This document shows positions 15,600 through 22,009 of a DNA stretch of 22,009 bases, piece after piece. Position 1 is the first letter of the stretch; each line of letters opens with the position of its first letter. Under the pieces are notes generated by a model. The model was not told where the DNA came from, made no database searches, and saw only the letters and a program-made list of their open reading frames with translations. The position numbers were made by a program, and so were the translations under genes. This DNA comes from JACOUT01 sp964580865 (lineage in GTDB: Bacteria; Myxococcota; UBA727; VGSZ01): the NCBI GenBank assembly GCA_964580865.1, contig CAZONM010000045.1, positions 1 to 22,009 on the forward strand, read 5' to 3'.

Positions 15600-15803
15600 C
15601 GATGACTCCTGCGGGTAGGTGCGTTGGGCGCGTTTGGTGCGGTGCGGCTCCTATAGCGTGCTCGCTCCCCGCTGTGGTCATGCCGCGGCCCCTGACCATG
15701 GCCCTCGTGCGCTCCCACGTGCGGCGCCGGCGCCCCGAACCGGCCGCGCGCGGCCTTGCGCACGGTCACACCGGTCGCTCGCGCGCGCCGAGGTGCTCGG
15801 GAC
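15600..15803. other. Divergent intergenic region (204 bp)
   Basis: It separates the leftward heme-protein unit from the rightward gene of unknown function. The leftward AGGAG ribosome-binding site lies at about 15607-15611. A TATAGG hexamer on the minus strand (15650-15655) could be a -10 for the heme unit, but no good -35 is placed at 16-18 bp. I see no operator-like repeat. Confidence 0.4.
15790..15795 (+). promoter_or_regulatory. Ribosome-binding site choosing the 15804 start
   Basis: GAGGTG, a strong match to the GGAGGTGA anti-SD complement, lies 8 nt before the ATG at 15804. The alternative ATG at 15825 would be 29 nt away, so 15804 is favoured. Confidence 0.6.
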
Positions 15804-16883
15804 ATGCCTGCGCTATCGTGCGCCATGCCCGTCACCGGAACCGCGCGCGATCAGTACCTCACCGCGCTGGCCACCATCATCAACTCGGGGGCCGCGCGCA
15901 CGCCCGAGGCGATCGAGGCCGCCGCACACGAGGTGGCGCACGATCTCGCCGGCGCGCACCAACTCACCGAAGCGGACCTGTTCGAGGTCACGCCGCGCGC
16001 CTGGCTCACCGATCCCGGCGGCAGCGGCGTCGCCCAGGAGGCGCGCGCCTTGTTGGCCATCGCGCAGCCGGTGCTCAACGTGCCCATGGCCGTCATCTCG
16101 CCCATCGCCACGCGCGGCGCCGCCAATGCGCGTGAGGCTGACTTGCGTATCGTGTTCACGCGCTCGGACGCCGTGAAGTCAAATCCGCGACCGCCGGAGT
16201 TCCTCGAGGAGGTCGAGCTCCAACACGTCAACGTCGCTGACCTCATGAAGAAGCTCGACGCGCTGTTCGCGCACCCACGCTTTGCCGACCTGTACGGCGT
16301 GCGCGACGCGCGTGCCCATGCGGCATTCTTCCAGCGCGCCTCGCGCACCATCGCGGGCGTCGTGGAGGATCTGCAGCGCAAGGGTCAGCCCGCGCCGACG
16401 GTGCTCGCCGGCGGCGTGCCGGTCTCGGGCCCCGAGTACGAGGCGCGCATGGTGCCGGTGGGATCGATCTTCGCCTTCGAGCCGAAGATGTCGCTCATCG
16501 CGCTCGCCTACGCCGGCCTTCGGGCCATGCTCGTCCTCGATCACCTCGACGAGCCCACGCTGCGTGGAGCGATCGGTGGCCGCCCCACGCAGCTCGTGAG
16601 CGGTCAACGCCCACGCGACCTCTTCGTGCTGCGCGGCGTCCACGGCGAGCCTGCCGGCAACCTCGCGGTCACCTTCGACGAGGCGGTGCAACGGAAGTTT
16701 CACCCGGCACCCGACGGCAAGCAGGACGTGGCCGCGCGCCTCGCCGACGCACTGAAGACCGCGCTCGACGACTTCGCGCGCCTCGCGGACGCGTGGGTGC
16801 CCTACGCGCTGGTGTACGACCAGAACGCGCGCGCCTCCTCGCTGGTGGCCGAGCGCCTCAAGGCGCGCGAGCAAACGGGATAG
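15804..16883 (+). CDS. Protein of unknown function
   Basis: This 359-residue protein has no signal peptide, TM helix or catalytic motif that I recognise. It is soluble in character: a helical N-terminal part (about 1-60), an alpha/beta centre with LNVPMAVISPIA and READLRIVFTR, a helical region, a strand-rich stretch around GGVPVSGPEYEARMVPVGSIFAFEPK, and a helical C-terminus ending LKAREQTG. It is transcribed alone, divergent from the heme-protein unit and convergent with the M48 gene (39-bp gap). The ATG at 15804 is preferred for its GAGGTG site; starting at 15825 would shorten it by 7 residues. Codon use matches its neighbours. It could be a lineage-specific protein. Confidence 0.75.
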   Translation: MPALSCAMPVTGTARDQYLTALATIINSGAARTPEAIEAAAHEVAHDLAGAHQLTEADLFEVTPRAWLTDPGGSGVAQEARALLAIAQPVLNVPMAVISPIATRGAANAREADLRIVFTRSDAVKSNPRPPEFLEEVELQHVNVADLMKKLDALFAHPRFADLYGVRDARAHAAFFQRASRTIAGVVEDLQRKGQPAPTVLAGGVPVSGPEYEARMVPVGSIFAFEPKMSLIALAYAGLRAMLVLDHLDEPTLRGAIGGRPTQLVSGQRPRDLFVLRGVHGEPAGNLAVTFDEAVQRKFHPAPDGKQDVAARLADALKTALDDFARLADAWVPYALVYDQNARASSLVAERLKAREQTG

Positions 16884-16922
16884 CCGTCTCCGTACCGGCA
16901 GCGGCGACATGTCGAGCCGCGC

Positions 16923-18239
16923 TCAGTCAAGCGGGTGCGCGGAGGTCCGCAGCGTCGCGTCGACCACGCCGCGCGATACCTCGAGCTTGGCACACACGTC
17001 GTCGAGCAGCGCCAGCTCGCGCTCGTCCACGTGCGCGTCGGCGGCCACGATGACCGCCAGGTGCTGTACGAGCTGCGTGCGCCAGGTGCGCGGCGCCTCG
17101 GCCCGCGCCCGCGGGAGCTTCTCGGCCAGCTCGGCGCGCAGCTCGTCGAGCTTGCGCTTGGGCCAGAAGATCTCGGTGCCGAGCAGGCTCACCAACGCCT
17201 TGCGCTCGCGCTCGTCGAGCGCGCCGTCGGCGGCGGCCAGCGCGTGGCCCGCGCAGAACAAGAGGCGCCGCATGAGGTCGGCGAGCTCGCCTTTCTCCTC
17301 GAGGTAGCTCGCCTCCATGGCCTCAAGCGCGCCCTCGATCTCGTCCTCCACCGACGCAAGGGGGCGGGCCCCCGTGGGTGCGGTCGCGTTGCGCGCCGCA
17401 AACCAGACGTCGGAGCCGGCGAACAGGCGCAGCGCGCGCAGGCGCAGCGGCGGATAGGGGTGGGTACTGTAGGCCTCCACCGTGTCGTCGTCCTCGCGAG
17501 GCTTGAGGCGCGCCACGGGCGCCGCTGCCAAGGAGTCGGCCTGCGAGGCGTAGGCCTCGGCGTCGATGTCGCCCAGGTCGCGATCCTCGAGCCCTGAGGC
17601 GAGCTTCAGGAACGCGCGCGCCGCCGCGTCCACGTCGCCCGCGCACAACAGCCCCACGCGATCGGCGGAGAGCTCGGCGGCCCGCGACCACAGGTACAGC
17701 TCCATGGCCTTGGCGCGGCCCACGATGGGACCAGCCAGGTCCTCCACCATGGCCGTGAGCGGCATGGGCAGGCGCGTGTGGTCGTAGAGCGCGTGCGCCA
17801 GCTCGTGACCCACCACGTGCCGCAGCTCAGCGTCGGAGAAGGCCTCGATGGTCCGCGACGTCACGGCGAGCGCCAGCGGGCCCGTGGGGCTCTTCATCAT
17901 GAAGGCACCGAACATGGGATCGGGCTTCACGAAGAGCTCCACGGGCACCGTGAAGCCGACGAGCGCACGGCACGCGTCGAAGGCGGTCACCAGGCGCGGC
18001 ACCATGCCGCGCCGCAGGCGTAGCGCGCCCACCAACAGGCGACGACGCCCCCACATGCCGTAGCCGTTGGTCTGCTCCTCGAGGCGCTGCTGCGCGAGCT
18101 GCACGCTCTTGTCGGCCAGGAGCTCCGTGACGAGGACGCGATCGCGCCGCGCGCGCACGCGGTCGAGCAACGCGCGATCGCCGGCGGCGGCGGCGCCGGT
18201 GCTGTCGACCCAACTGGAGAAGCCGTTGAACGTGTACAT
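16923..18239 (-). CDS. M48-family metallopeptidase with C-terminal TerB-like domain
   Basis: This 438-residue protein has the zinc-protease signature HVVGHELAHALYDH, with HELAH at 145-149. A downstream glutamate in SRAAELSADRVG (Glu189) is the expected third zinc ligand. The M48-typical THPYPPLRLRAL segment (259-270) follows. The C-terminal part (about 320-438) has two TerB-like helical segments, AAADGALDERERKALVSLLG and VAADAHVDERELALLDDV, whose acidic DGxLDExE patterns are typical of the tellurite-resistance TerB fold. No signal peptide or TM helix is evident, so the protein may be cytosolic, unusual for M48 members. The ATG at 18239 lacks a strong ribosome-binding site. It lies downstream of the TetR/diiron pair, separated by two hairpins. 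Confidence 0.9.
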   Translation of the reverse strand: MYTFNGFSSWVDSTGAAAAGDRALLDRVRARRDRVLVTELLADKSVQLAQQRLEEQTNGYGMWGRRRLLVGALRLRRGMVPRLVTAFDACRALVGFTVPVELFVKPDPMFGAFMMKSPTGPLALAVTSRTIEAFSDAELRHVVGHELAHALYDHTRLPMPLTAMVEDLAGPIVGRAKAMELYLWSRAAELSADRVGLLCAGDVDAAARAFLKLASGLEDRDLGDIDAEAYASQADSLAAAPVARLKPREDDDTVEAYSTHPYPPLRLRALRLFAGSDVWFAARNATAPTGARPLASVEDEIEGALEAMEASYLEEKGELADLMRRLLFCAGHALAAADGALDERERKALVSLLGTEIFWPKRKLDELRAELAEKLPRARAEAPRTWRTQLVQHLAVIVAADAHVDERELALLDDVCAKLEVSRGVVDATLRTSAHPLD

Positions 18240-18269
18240 GGTGGCGCGAGCTTCGCCCGAATCGCGGGT

Positions 18270-18312
18270 GAGCGGCCAGGTGCCGCGCGCCGCTGATGCG
18301 CGCGGACCGCTC
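18270..18312 (-). terminator. Hairpin between the diiron gene and the M48 gene (second of two)
   Basis: Outer arms GAGCGG (18270-18275) and CCGCTC (18307-18312) flank an inner 7-bp stem CCGCGCG/CGCGCGG (18283-18289, 18299-18305) with a 9-nt loop. It lies 31 nt upstream of the M48 start codon, so it could be a terminator, an attenuator or a leader structure for M48. Confidence 0.45.
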
Positions 18313-18361
18313 GCACGATAGCGCCAACGCCCCGTGCGCGGCTCCGCGCGCCCGGTCGTGC
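18313..18361 (-). terminator. Hairpin after the diiron gene (first of two)
   Basis: GCACGA (18313-18318) and TCGTGC (18356-18361) form outer arms. A perfect inner GCGCGG/CCGCGC stem (18336-18341, 18344-18349) has only CT between the arms, so the closing pairs must open. It begins 9 nt after the diiron stop codon on the transcribed strand and directly abuts the next hairpin. No T-tract is present. Confidence 0.45.
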
Positions 18362-18370
18362 ACACGCTGG

Positions 18371-19513
18371 TTACGCGGCGAAGATCTCGCGCTCGACCTC
18401 TTTGAGCTCGCTGCCCACGGTGGTGTCGGCGAGGTGATAGTCGGTCCACACGTGCCCGTCCCGGGTGCGCGCGGCGTAGGCGTTGAACAGCCAGTTGATG
18501 GAGGTCGCGAGCTGCTGGGCGTCGATGGCGAGGTCGAAGCCGGCGCGCTCGGCCAGGTGCCCGACCTTGCGGATCACCGATCCACCCAGCGCAAACGTGT
18601 CGATGCCCAGGCGCGCGAGCGGCTCCTCGAGCAGGAATACCAGGGGCAGCGTGGGCAGGATCAGGCCCAAGCGATGCAGGCGCGCCAGCGGGTTGCGGCT
18701 CTGCCACCGCGTGAGCGGGAACTCCTTGAGGTAGTTGATGGGCAGCGCGGTGTGGCGCGACTCGTCGAGGTGGAATTGCCCGAGCACCTCGAGGCCCGGG
18801 CGATCCCCGAGCATGCCGAACAGCGAGAGCGCGATGCCCTCGACGAGCACGTTCATGCCGAAGAGCTTCTCGAGGCCACGCGCCTTGTACACCTGCTCGA
18901 GCAGCACGTACTCCCAGACGCTCTGGCGCGGCACCGGGACGTCGAAGGCGAGCAGCAGCTCGCGCAGCACCACGAAGTGCTTGGCCTCCTCCAGCACCTG
19001 CATGGTCAACGCCGCCTTGGCGCCCGTGCTCTTCACCGTCATCAGCACCTCGGTGGAGACGAGCCAGGCGTAGGCCTCGCCGTGCCCGATGGCCGAGAGC
19101 ACCTGCACGATGGCCTGCTTCTGCTCGAGCGTGTAGCTGCGGTTGAGCATGGCCTTGTACTCGGCGCTGCCGATGCGCTGCACCTCGGCTCGCTCGGCGC
19201 TGGTGAGCGCGCCGTCCGCCAGCTGCATGAGCGACTGCTCCTCGGAGGAGCAATCGTGGAACGTCGACCATGGCGCCTCGCGCTCGGCCTTCCACAAGAG
19301 GCGCAGGCTCTTGTCGTAGTGCTTGGCGCGCAGCTCGTCGCGCGCGCCTCCCTGGAACTCGTATGCCAGGTCGTCGTACGGCGCCTTGCGGCCACCCAGG
19401 CCGATGGCGCCCATGATGGCGTCGTAGCCGCGCACCACGCCGTTCAGCGTGCGCTCGACGGTGCGATTGGCCGCGCTCGCGCGCGGGCTCACCTGCAATG
19501 CTCGAGTGGTCAT
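18371..19513 (-). CDS. Ferritin-like diiron protein, possible oxygenase (AurF/R2-like ligand set)
   Basis: This 380-residue protein shows a complete carboxylate-bridged diiron ligand pattern: Glu146 in GHGEAYAW, E176xxH179 in LEEAKHF, Glu225 in LVEGIAL, and E251xxH254 in LDESRHT. This is the E-ExxH-E-ExxH set of the ferritin/RNR-R2/diiron-oxygenase superfamily. A hydrophobic stretch (about 281-296) may sit near a membrane or in a substrate tunnel. Neither substrate nor reaction can be told from sequence; an AurF-type N-oxygenase or a lipid-modifying oxidase would both fit. The ATG at 19513 overlaps the TetR stop by 4 nt (ATGA), with GGGGAAG just upstream, so regulator and enzyme are translationally coupled. 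The regulator is therefore likely autoregulatory and responsive to this enzyme's substrate or product. Confidence 0.85.
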   Translation of the reverse strand: MTTRALQVSPRASAANRTVERTLNGVVRGYDAIMGAIGLGGRKAPYDDLAYEFQGGARDELRAKHYDKSLRLLWKAEREAPWSTFHDCSSEEQSLMQLADGALTSAERAEVQRIGSAEYKAMLNRSYTLEQKQAIVQVLSAIGHGEAYAWLVSTEVLMTVKSTGAKAALTMQVLEEAKHFVVLRELLLAFDVPVPRQSVWEYVLLEQVYKARGLEKLFGMNVLVEGIALSLFGMLGDRPGLEVLGQFHLDESRHTALPINYLKEFPLTRWQSRNPLARLHRLGLILPTLPLVFLLEEPLARLGIDTFALGGSVIRKVGHLAERAGFDLAIDAQQLATSINWLFNAYAARTRDGHVWTDYHLADTTVGSELKEVEREIFAA

Positions 19514-20184
19514 CGTCTTCCCCGTTTGGTCGTGCCCTGCCGCGGCCGTGCGTCGGTGGACTCCAACGCGAGGCCGACGATGGTGCGCAGCCCGTCGAGC
19601 GCGCGCTGGACGCGGCGCGGATCACGATCGACGCCGGCGTGCAACCCGATGCCGATGAGCGCCGACAGGAGCAACTCCGCCGCCGTGGCGACCGAGAACG
19701 GCAGGCGCGCCGCGTCGTCGCCCCACATGGTGGTGAGCGCGTCGGCGATGACGCTGCGCAGGAACTCGCCGAGCGCCACTGCCCGCACGCGCAGGCGCTC
19801 GTTGGTGAGCGAACGCACCCAGATCTCGGCCAACACCGGCAGGTCGTCGTGGGTGCGCAGCGCGTCGAACACGGCGTCGAGCGCGGCCACGGTGCGCCGC
19901 GAGCGCGTCTCGAGCGTCGCCACCGCCTCGACCACTGCGCGCGCCAGGCGGTTGTACGCGCGCACCTGCACCTCGAGGAACAGGTGCTCCTTGGAGTGGA
20001 AGTGGTAGTGCACCAGGCTCTTCGAAACACCGGCCTCGTCGGCGACGTCGCGCACCGACATGCCGCCGTAGCCTGCGCGCGCGACGCAGATCTCGGCGGC
20101 GTCGAGGATGCGGCGCACCGGGTCGCTGTCGTGATCGATGACGCCCTCGAAGCGCGGCAGCGAAAGGACCTGCGCAATCACCAT
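19510..20184 (-). CDS. TetR/AcrR-family transcriptional regulator
   Basis: This 224-residue regulator has the standard N-terminal helix-turn-helix (about 43-62: MSVRDVADEAGVSKSLVHYH, followed by FHSKEHLF) after the first helix RRILDAAEICVARAGYGG. The helical C-terminal ligand-binding half is divergent, as usual. It ends with a basic tail (KRGRR). The ATG at 20184 gives the normal family length and start; the longer frame to 20364 adds only unstructured sequence. Its stop overlaps the diiron gene start, so it heads that operon. A candidate operator lies 64 nt upstream. Ligand unknown; repressor activity is the family default. Confidence 0.93.
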   Translation of the reverse strand: MVIAQVLSLPRFEGVIDHDSDPVRRILDAAEICVARAGYGGMSVRDVADEAGVSKSLVHYHFHSKEHLFLEVQVRAYNRLARAVVEAVATLETRSRRTVAALDAVFDALRTHDDLPVLAEIWVRSLTNERLRVRAVALGEFLRSVIADALTTMWGDDAARLPFSVATAAELLLSALIGIGLHAGVDRDPRRVQRALDGLRTIVGLALESTDARPRQGTTKRGRR

Positions 20185-20247
20185 GGCTGACCCGAGCCCC
20201 TTCCCGTGCGCCGGCGGCGACACCCTGAGCGACCGTACAGGCCGTTC

Positions 20248-20264
20248 GGACTGACCGACTGTCC
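20248..20264. promoter_or_regulatory. Candidate TetR operator upstream of the TetR/diiron unit
   Basis: A 17-bp imperfect palindrome centred on 20256 has perfect outer arms GGAC and GTCC plus alternate matching inner positions (12 of 17 symmetric). It lies 64-80 nt upstream of the TetR start, where an autoregulatory operator is expected. No clear -10/-35 pair was found around it, so this is tentative. Confidence 0.28.
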
Positions 20265-20371
20265 AGCATGCGGTATCGCACCCCACGGAGACGCGCAAGT
20301 GCGCTGGCGTACCGCGGCGAGGGCAAGGTGGTGCCGCGGCGCGCGCCGTGGTCAGCGCCGTCACCAGAGCT

Positions 20372-20401
20372 CGACGGCGCTTGGCGTGCGAGGCGCCGTC
20401 G
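20372..20401 (-). terminator. Hairpin directly after the STAND regulator gene
   Basis: CGACGGCGC (20372-20380) and GCGCCGTCG (20393-20401) form a perfect 9-bp stem with a 12-nt loop, abutting the regulator's stop codon at 20402-20404. No T-tract follows on the minus strand. It probably separates this unit from the downstream TetR operon. Confidence 0.6.
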
Positions 20402-21715
20402 TCAGCGCGGCTCGATGAACCGAACGCGACCGCGCAGACGGTACCCGTCGTGGTCGGCCTCGAGAGGGTCGTCGCCGAGCACGTCTTCCAGCAGGCGCCG
20501 CAGCTTGCGTACGGCGACCTTGAGCCGGTTGTCGTGGCGGAGGGGGTGATAGTCCCGCACGCCCCACGCCACCGCGAGGAGCTGCTCCTTGGTCGCCCGA
20601 CCCCCGTAACGGCACAGCGTCGCCAGCAGGTCGAACAGCACCTGCTTCGCCGACAGATCCACGACGGTGCCGTCGGCCAACGAGATGCACCGGCGCGCGC
20701 CGTCGACCACCCACTCGGGCCCCTGACCCTCGCGCACCAGACTTGCGGTCTGAGCCAGCTCCAGCGCGCGAGCGGCGGCGGTGGCGGCGGGATCGCGCGC
20801 CGCAGCGAGCGCCGCGCGCAGGCGGGCGAGGCGCTGCGCGCGCTCGCCGGGCTCGAGAGAGCCGAGCACCAAGGAGCGCGCGGCGTCGTGCAGGCGCACG
20901 CCGCGCGCGCTCAGCTCGAGGTAGCCACGCCGCGCCAGCGACTCGAGCGCCTCGGGTGTCGGCAGCCGGGTGGCGCCGGCCAACGCCGCGACCGGGACGC
21001 TCGTGGGGAGCAGCGCCAGCGTACGCAGCAGGCCCTGCGCCACCGGCGAGAGCGCGAGCAGGGAAGCGTCGGGGCCGCCGCCGTCGTCGGTGCCCAAGGA
21101 GAGCTGCAACAGCCGCCAGGGCGACCCCTGGGCTCGGCTCACGATGGCCGCGGCCTCGTCGGCGCTCAGCTCGGGCTGCACGTCGTGCAGCAGCGCTCGC
21201 AGCTCTGCCGCCTGCAGGGGCGCCAGCGGTAGCGTCTGGGTGCGCAAGGCGGGCATGCGCGGGTCCTCGCGGCACACACACATGACGCGGGTGTGGCGCG
21301 CGAAGCGCTGTGCCAGCTCGATGAGCGCGAGGAGCGCCGGGCTGTCGGCGAGCCGCTCGATACCGTCGACGACGAGCCAAATCCTTGCGCGCTCGAGCGC
21401 ATCCAGGACCGCGCCAGGGTCGCCGGCGCTCGAGGGAACCATCGTCATCGGCACGTCCGCGAGCGCATCGCACACCGCCGTGAGCGCGTCGCGCGGCGCT
21501 GTCGCGTCGACAACGCACGTGCGCTCGCGCATGGCCGGGTAGTGCTCGGCGAGCACCGCGGCCACCAGCGTCGACTTGCCGATCCCCGAGAAGCCCCACA
21601 CCACCACCACCGGCGCTCGCTCGATGGCCTGCGCGAGGCGCGCGCGTTCGGCGACGCGCCCGACGAAGGGCGCCGGTGGGTTCGCGGGCTGCAGGAAACG
21701 CGGCACCGTCGTCAC
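20402..21715 (-). CDS. STAND-type NTPase transcriptional regulator with C-terminal OmpR-like winged helix
   Basis: This 437-residue protein opens with FVGR (17-20), the entry motif of STAND/NB-ARC-like NTPases. A Walker A GFSGIGKST (41-49) and a Walker B strand IWLVVDG (112-118) follow. A helical and winged-helix-like middle region (about 165-320) includes GSPWRLLQL (197-205). The C-terminal ~90 residues look like a Trans_reg_C winged helix: a leading strand pair (ISLADGTVVDLS), SAKQVLFDLLATLCRYGG, RLKVAVRKLRRLLED and the terminal DGYRLRG hairpin. Thus DNA binding is C-terminal, the reverse of SARP/AfsR order, and no TPR tail is present. The GTG start at 21715 overlaps the upstream gene's stop (GTGA). 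Ribosome-binding site is weak, consistent with translational coupling. Effector and targets unknown. Confidence 0.87.
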   Translation of the reverse strand: MTTVPRFLQPANPPAPFVGRVAERARLAQAIERAPVVVVWGFSGIGKSTLVAAVLAEHYPAMRERTCVVDATAPRDALTAVCDALADVPMTMVPSSAGDPGAVLDALERARIWLVVDGIERLADSPALLALIELAQRFARHTRVMCVCREDPRMPALRTQTLPLAPLQAAELRALLHDVQPELSADEAAAIVSRAQGSPWRLLQLSLGTDDGGGPDASLLALSPVAQGLLRTLALLPTSVPVAALAGATRLPTPEALESLARRGYLELSARGVRLHDAARSLVLGSLEPGERAQRLARLRAALAAARDPAATAAARALELAQTASLVREGQGPEWVVDGARRCISLADGTVVDLSAKQVLFDLLATLCRYGGRATKEQLLAVAWGVRDYHPLRHDNRLKVAVRKLRRLLEDVLGDDPLEADHDGYRLRGRVRFIEPR

Positions 21716-22009
21716 GAGGGATCATCCACGTCGAGCAACCACAGCGTGGCGCCCGCGCCGGCGACCGCCACGCCCGCGGCGCTCACCACCATCAGCGCGC
21801 GACCCATCAGCACCGCGTCGTTGTACTGACGCGCCGTGACCTCGGCGCGGCGATCCTCCGAGGGTGCGACCAGCCACGCGCCCACGGCGCCACCCGCGGC
21901 CACGAGCGCACCGGTGCCGAGCACCGTCACGCCGACCGCGGCCCAGGGGCGCGCGGGGGCCGGCGCCGGCGTGTGTGCCGGACGCGCGGCCACGTCGACG
22001 CGAGCGCCG
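21712..22009 (-). CDS. C-terminal part of a two-TM membrane protein, 5' end outside the window
   Basis: The frame is open to the right window edge (preceding residues read GARVDV), so the GTG at 21993 is probably internal. Visible are a short Pro/Ala-rich linker, a TM helix (WAAVGVTVLGTGALVAAGGAVGAW region), a ~20-residue polar loop (PSEDRRAEVTARQYND) and a second TM helix ending in WLLDVDDPS. A linker and hydrophobic tail of this kind often ends myxobacterial PEGA-domain or similar envelope proteins, as in the protein at 5661-6794; the N-terminal domain is not visible. Its stop overlaps the STAND regulator start by 4 nt, so the two are cotranscribed and translationally coupled. Confidence 0.7.
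   Translation of the reverse strand, partial: GARVDVAARPAHTPAPAPARPWAAVGVTVLGTGALVAAGGAVGAWLVAPSEDRRAEVTARQYNDAVLMGRALMVVSAAGVAVAGAGATLWLLDVDDPS

Noticed and set aside
16895..16922. Hairpin around CGACATGTCG in the convergent gap before the M48 stop
   Set aside because: The palindrome has no room for a loop and the flanking GGC/GCC pairs are offset, so no stable terminator stem results.
16923..20177. Single 1084-residue minus-strand protein joining the TetR, diiron and M48 regions
   Set aside because: Only the 3' part (M48) is in the coding frame. The upstream part reads out of frame through the TetR and diiron genes, which have their own starts, stops and 4-nt overlap.

Overview
This is a high-GC chromosomal segment with about 17 protein genes, most of them tightly packed. 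Nothing in it looks mobile: I found no transposase, integrase, CRISPR array, phage gene, rRNA or tRNA. The gene content points to a myxobacterium or close relative (Myxococcota, broad sense). The evidence is a very large lipoprotein with tandem IPT/TIG domains and C-terminal Cys-rich 'ECDDG' repeats, a lipoprotein with a long Glu-Gly tether, PEGA-type membrane proteins, and a STAND-type NTPase regulator. The assignment is inference from gene families, not from a marker gene.

Layout. 2-292 (+): C-terminal end of a METTL20-like methyltransferase. 388-1356 (+): cysK, with a recognisable sigma70-type promoter. 1486-2452 (+): a two-gene unit, PhnB-like VOC protein then a DUF1801 protein, closed by a very strong hairpin. 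2554-3663 (+): lipoprotein with an Asp-Pro-Pro tether and an HEETH putative zinc-protease motif. 3709-4749 (-): lipoprotein with 41 Glu-Gly dipeptides and YtkA/FixH-like beta domains. 4915-5322 (-): small DUF6463-like membrane protein. 5661-13668 (+): a two-gene unit, PEGA/TolB-like envelope protein followed by the 2284-residue IPT-repeat lipoprotein. A 42-bp hairpin separates it from the convergent next unit.

13758-15599 (-): an apparent three-gene unit, in transcription order a Tll0287-like (DUF3365) c-heme protein, a small helical protein, and an 8-TM protein that resembles the membrane input half of GGDEF/EAL proteins. The last two overlap by 4 nt. 15804-16883 (+): unrecognised cytosolic-looking protein. 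16923-20184 (-): TetR regulator, ferritin-like diiron protein (4-nt overlap), two nested hairpins, then an M48 metallopeptidase fused to a TerB-like domain. 20402-22009 (-): STAND NTPase with a C-terminal OmpR-type winged helix, coupled by a 4-nt overlap to the C-terminal tail of a membrane protein cut by the window edge.

Two themes stand out. First, cell-envelope biology: three lipoproteins, each with a different low-complexity tether right after the lipobox, and one or two periplasmic or anchored TM proteins. Second, signalling parts in unusual contexts: a stand-alone heme sensor with a stand-alone GGDEF-type membrane input module but no output domain, and an NTPase regulator coupled to a membrane protein. 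The heme sensor/small protein/8-TM unit is the best candidate for an undescribed system, but its function is inference only. Many very long antisense reading frames are by-products of the GC-rich third codon position and were not annotated.
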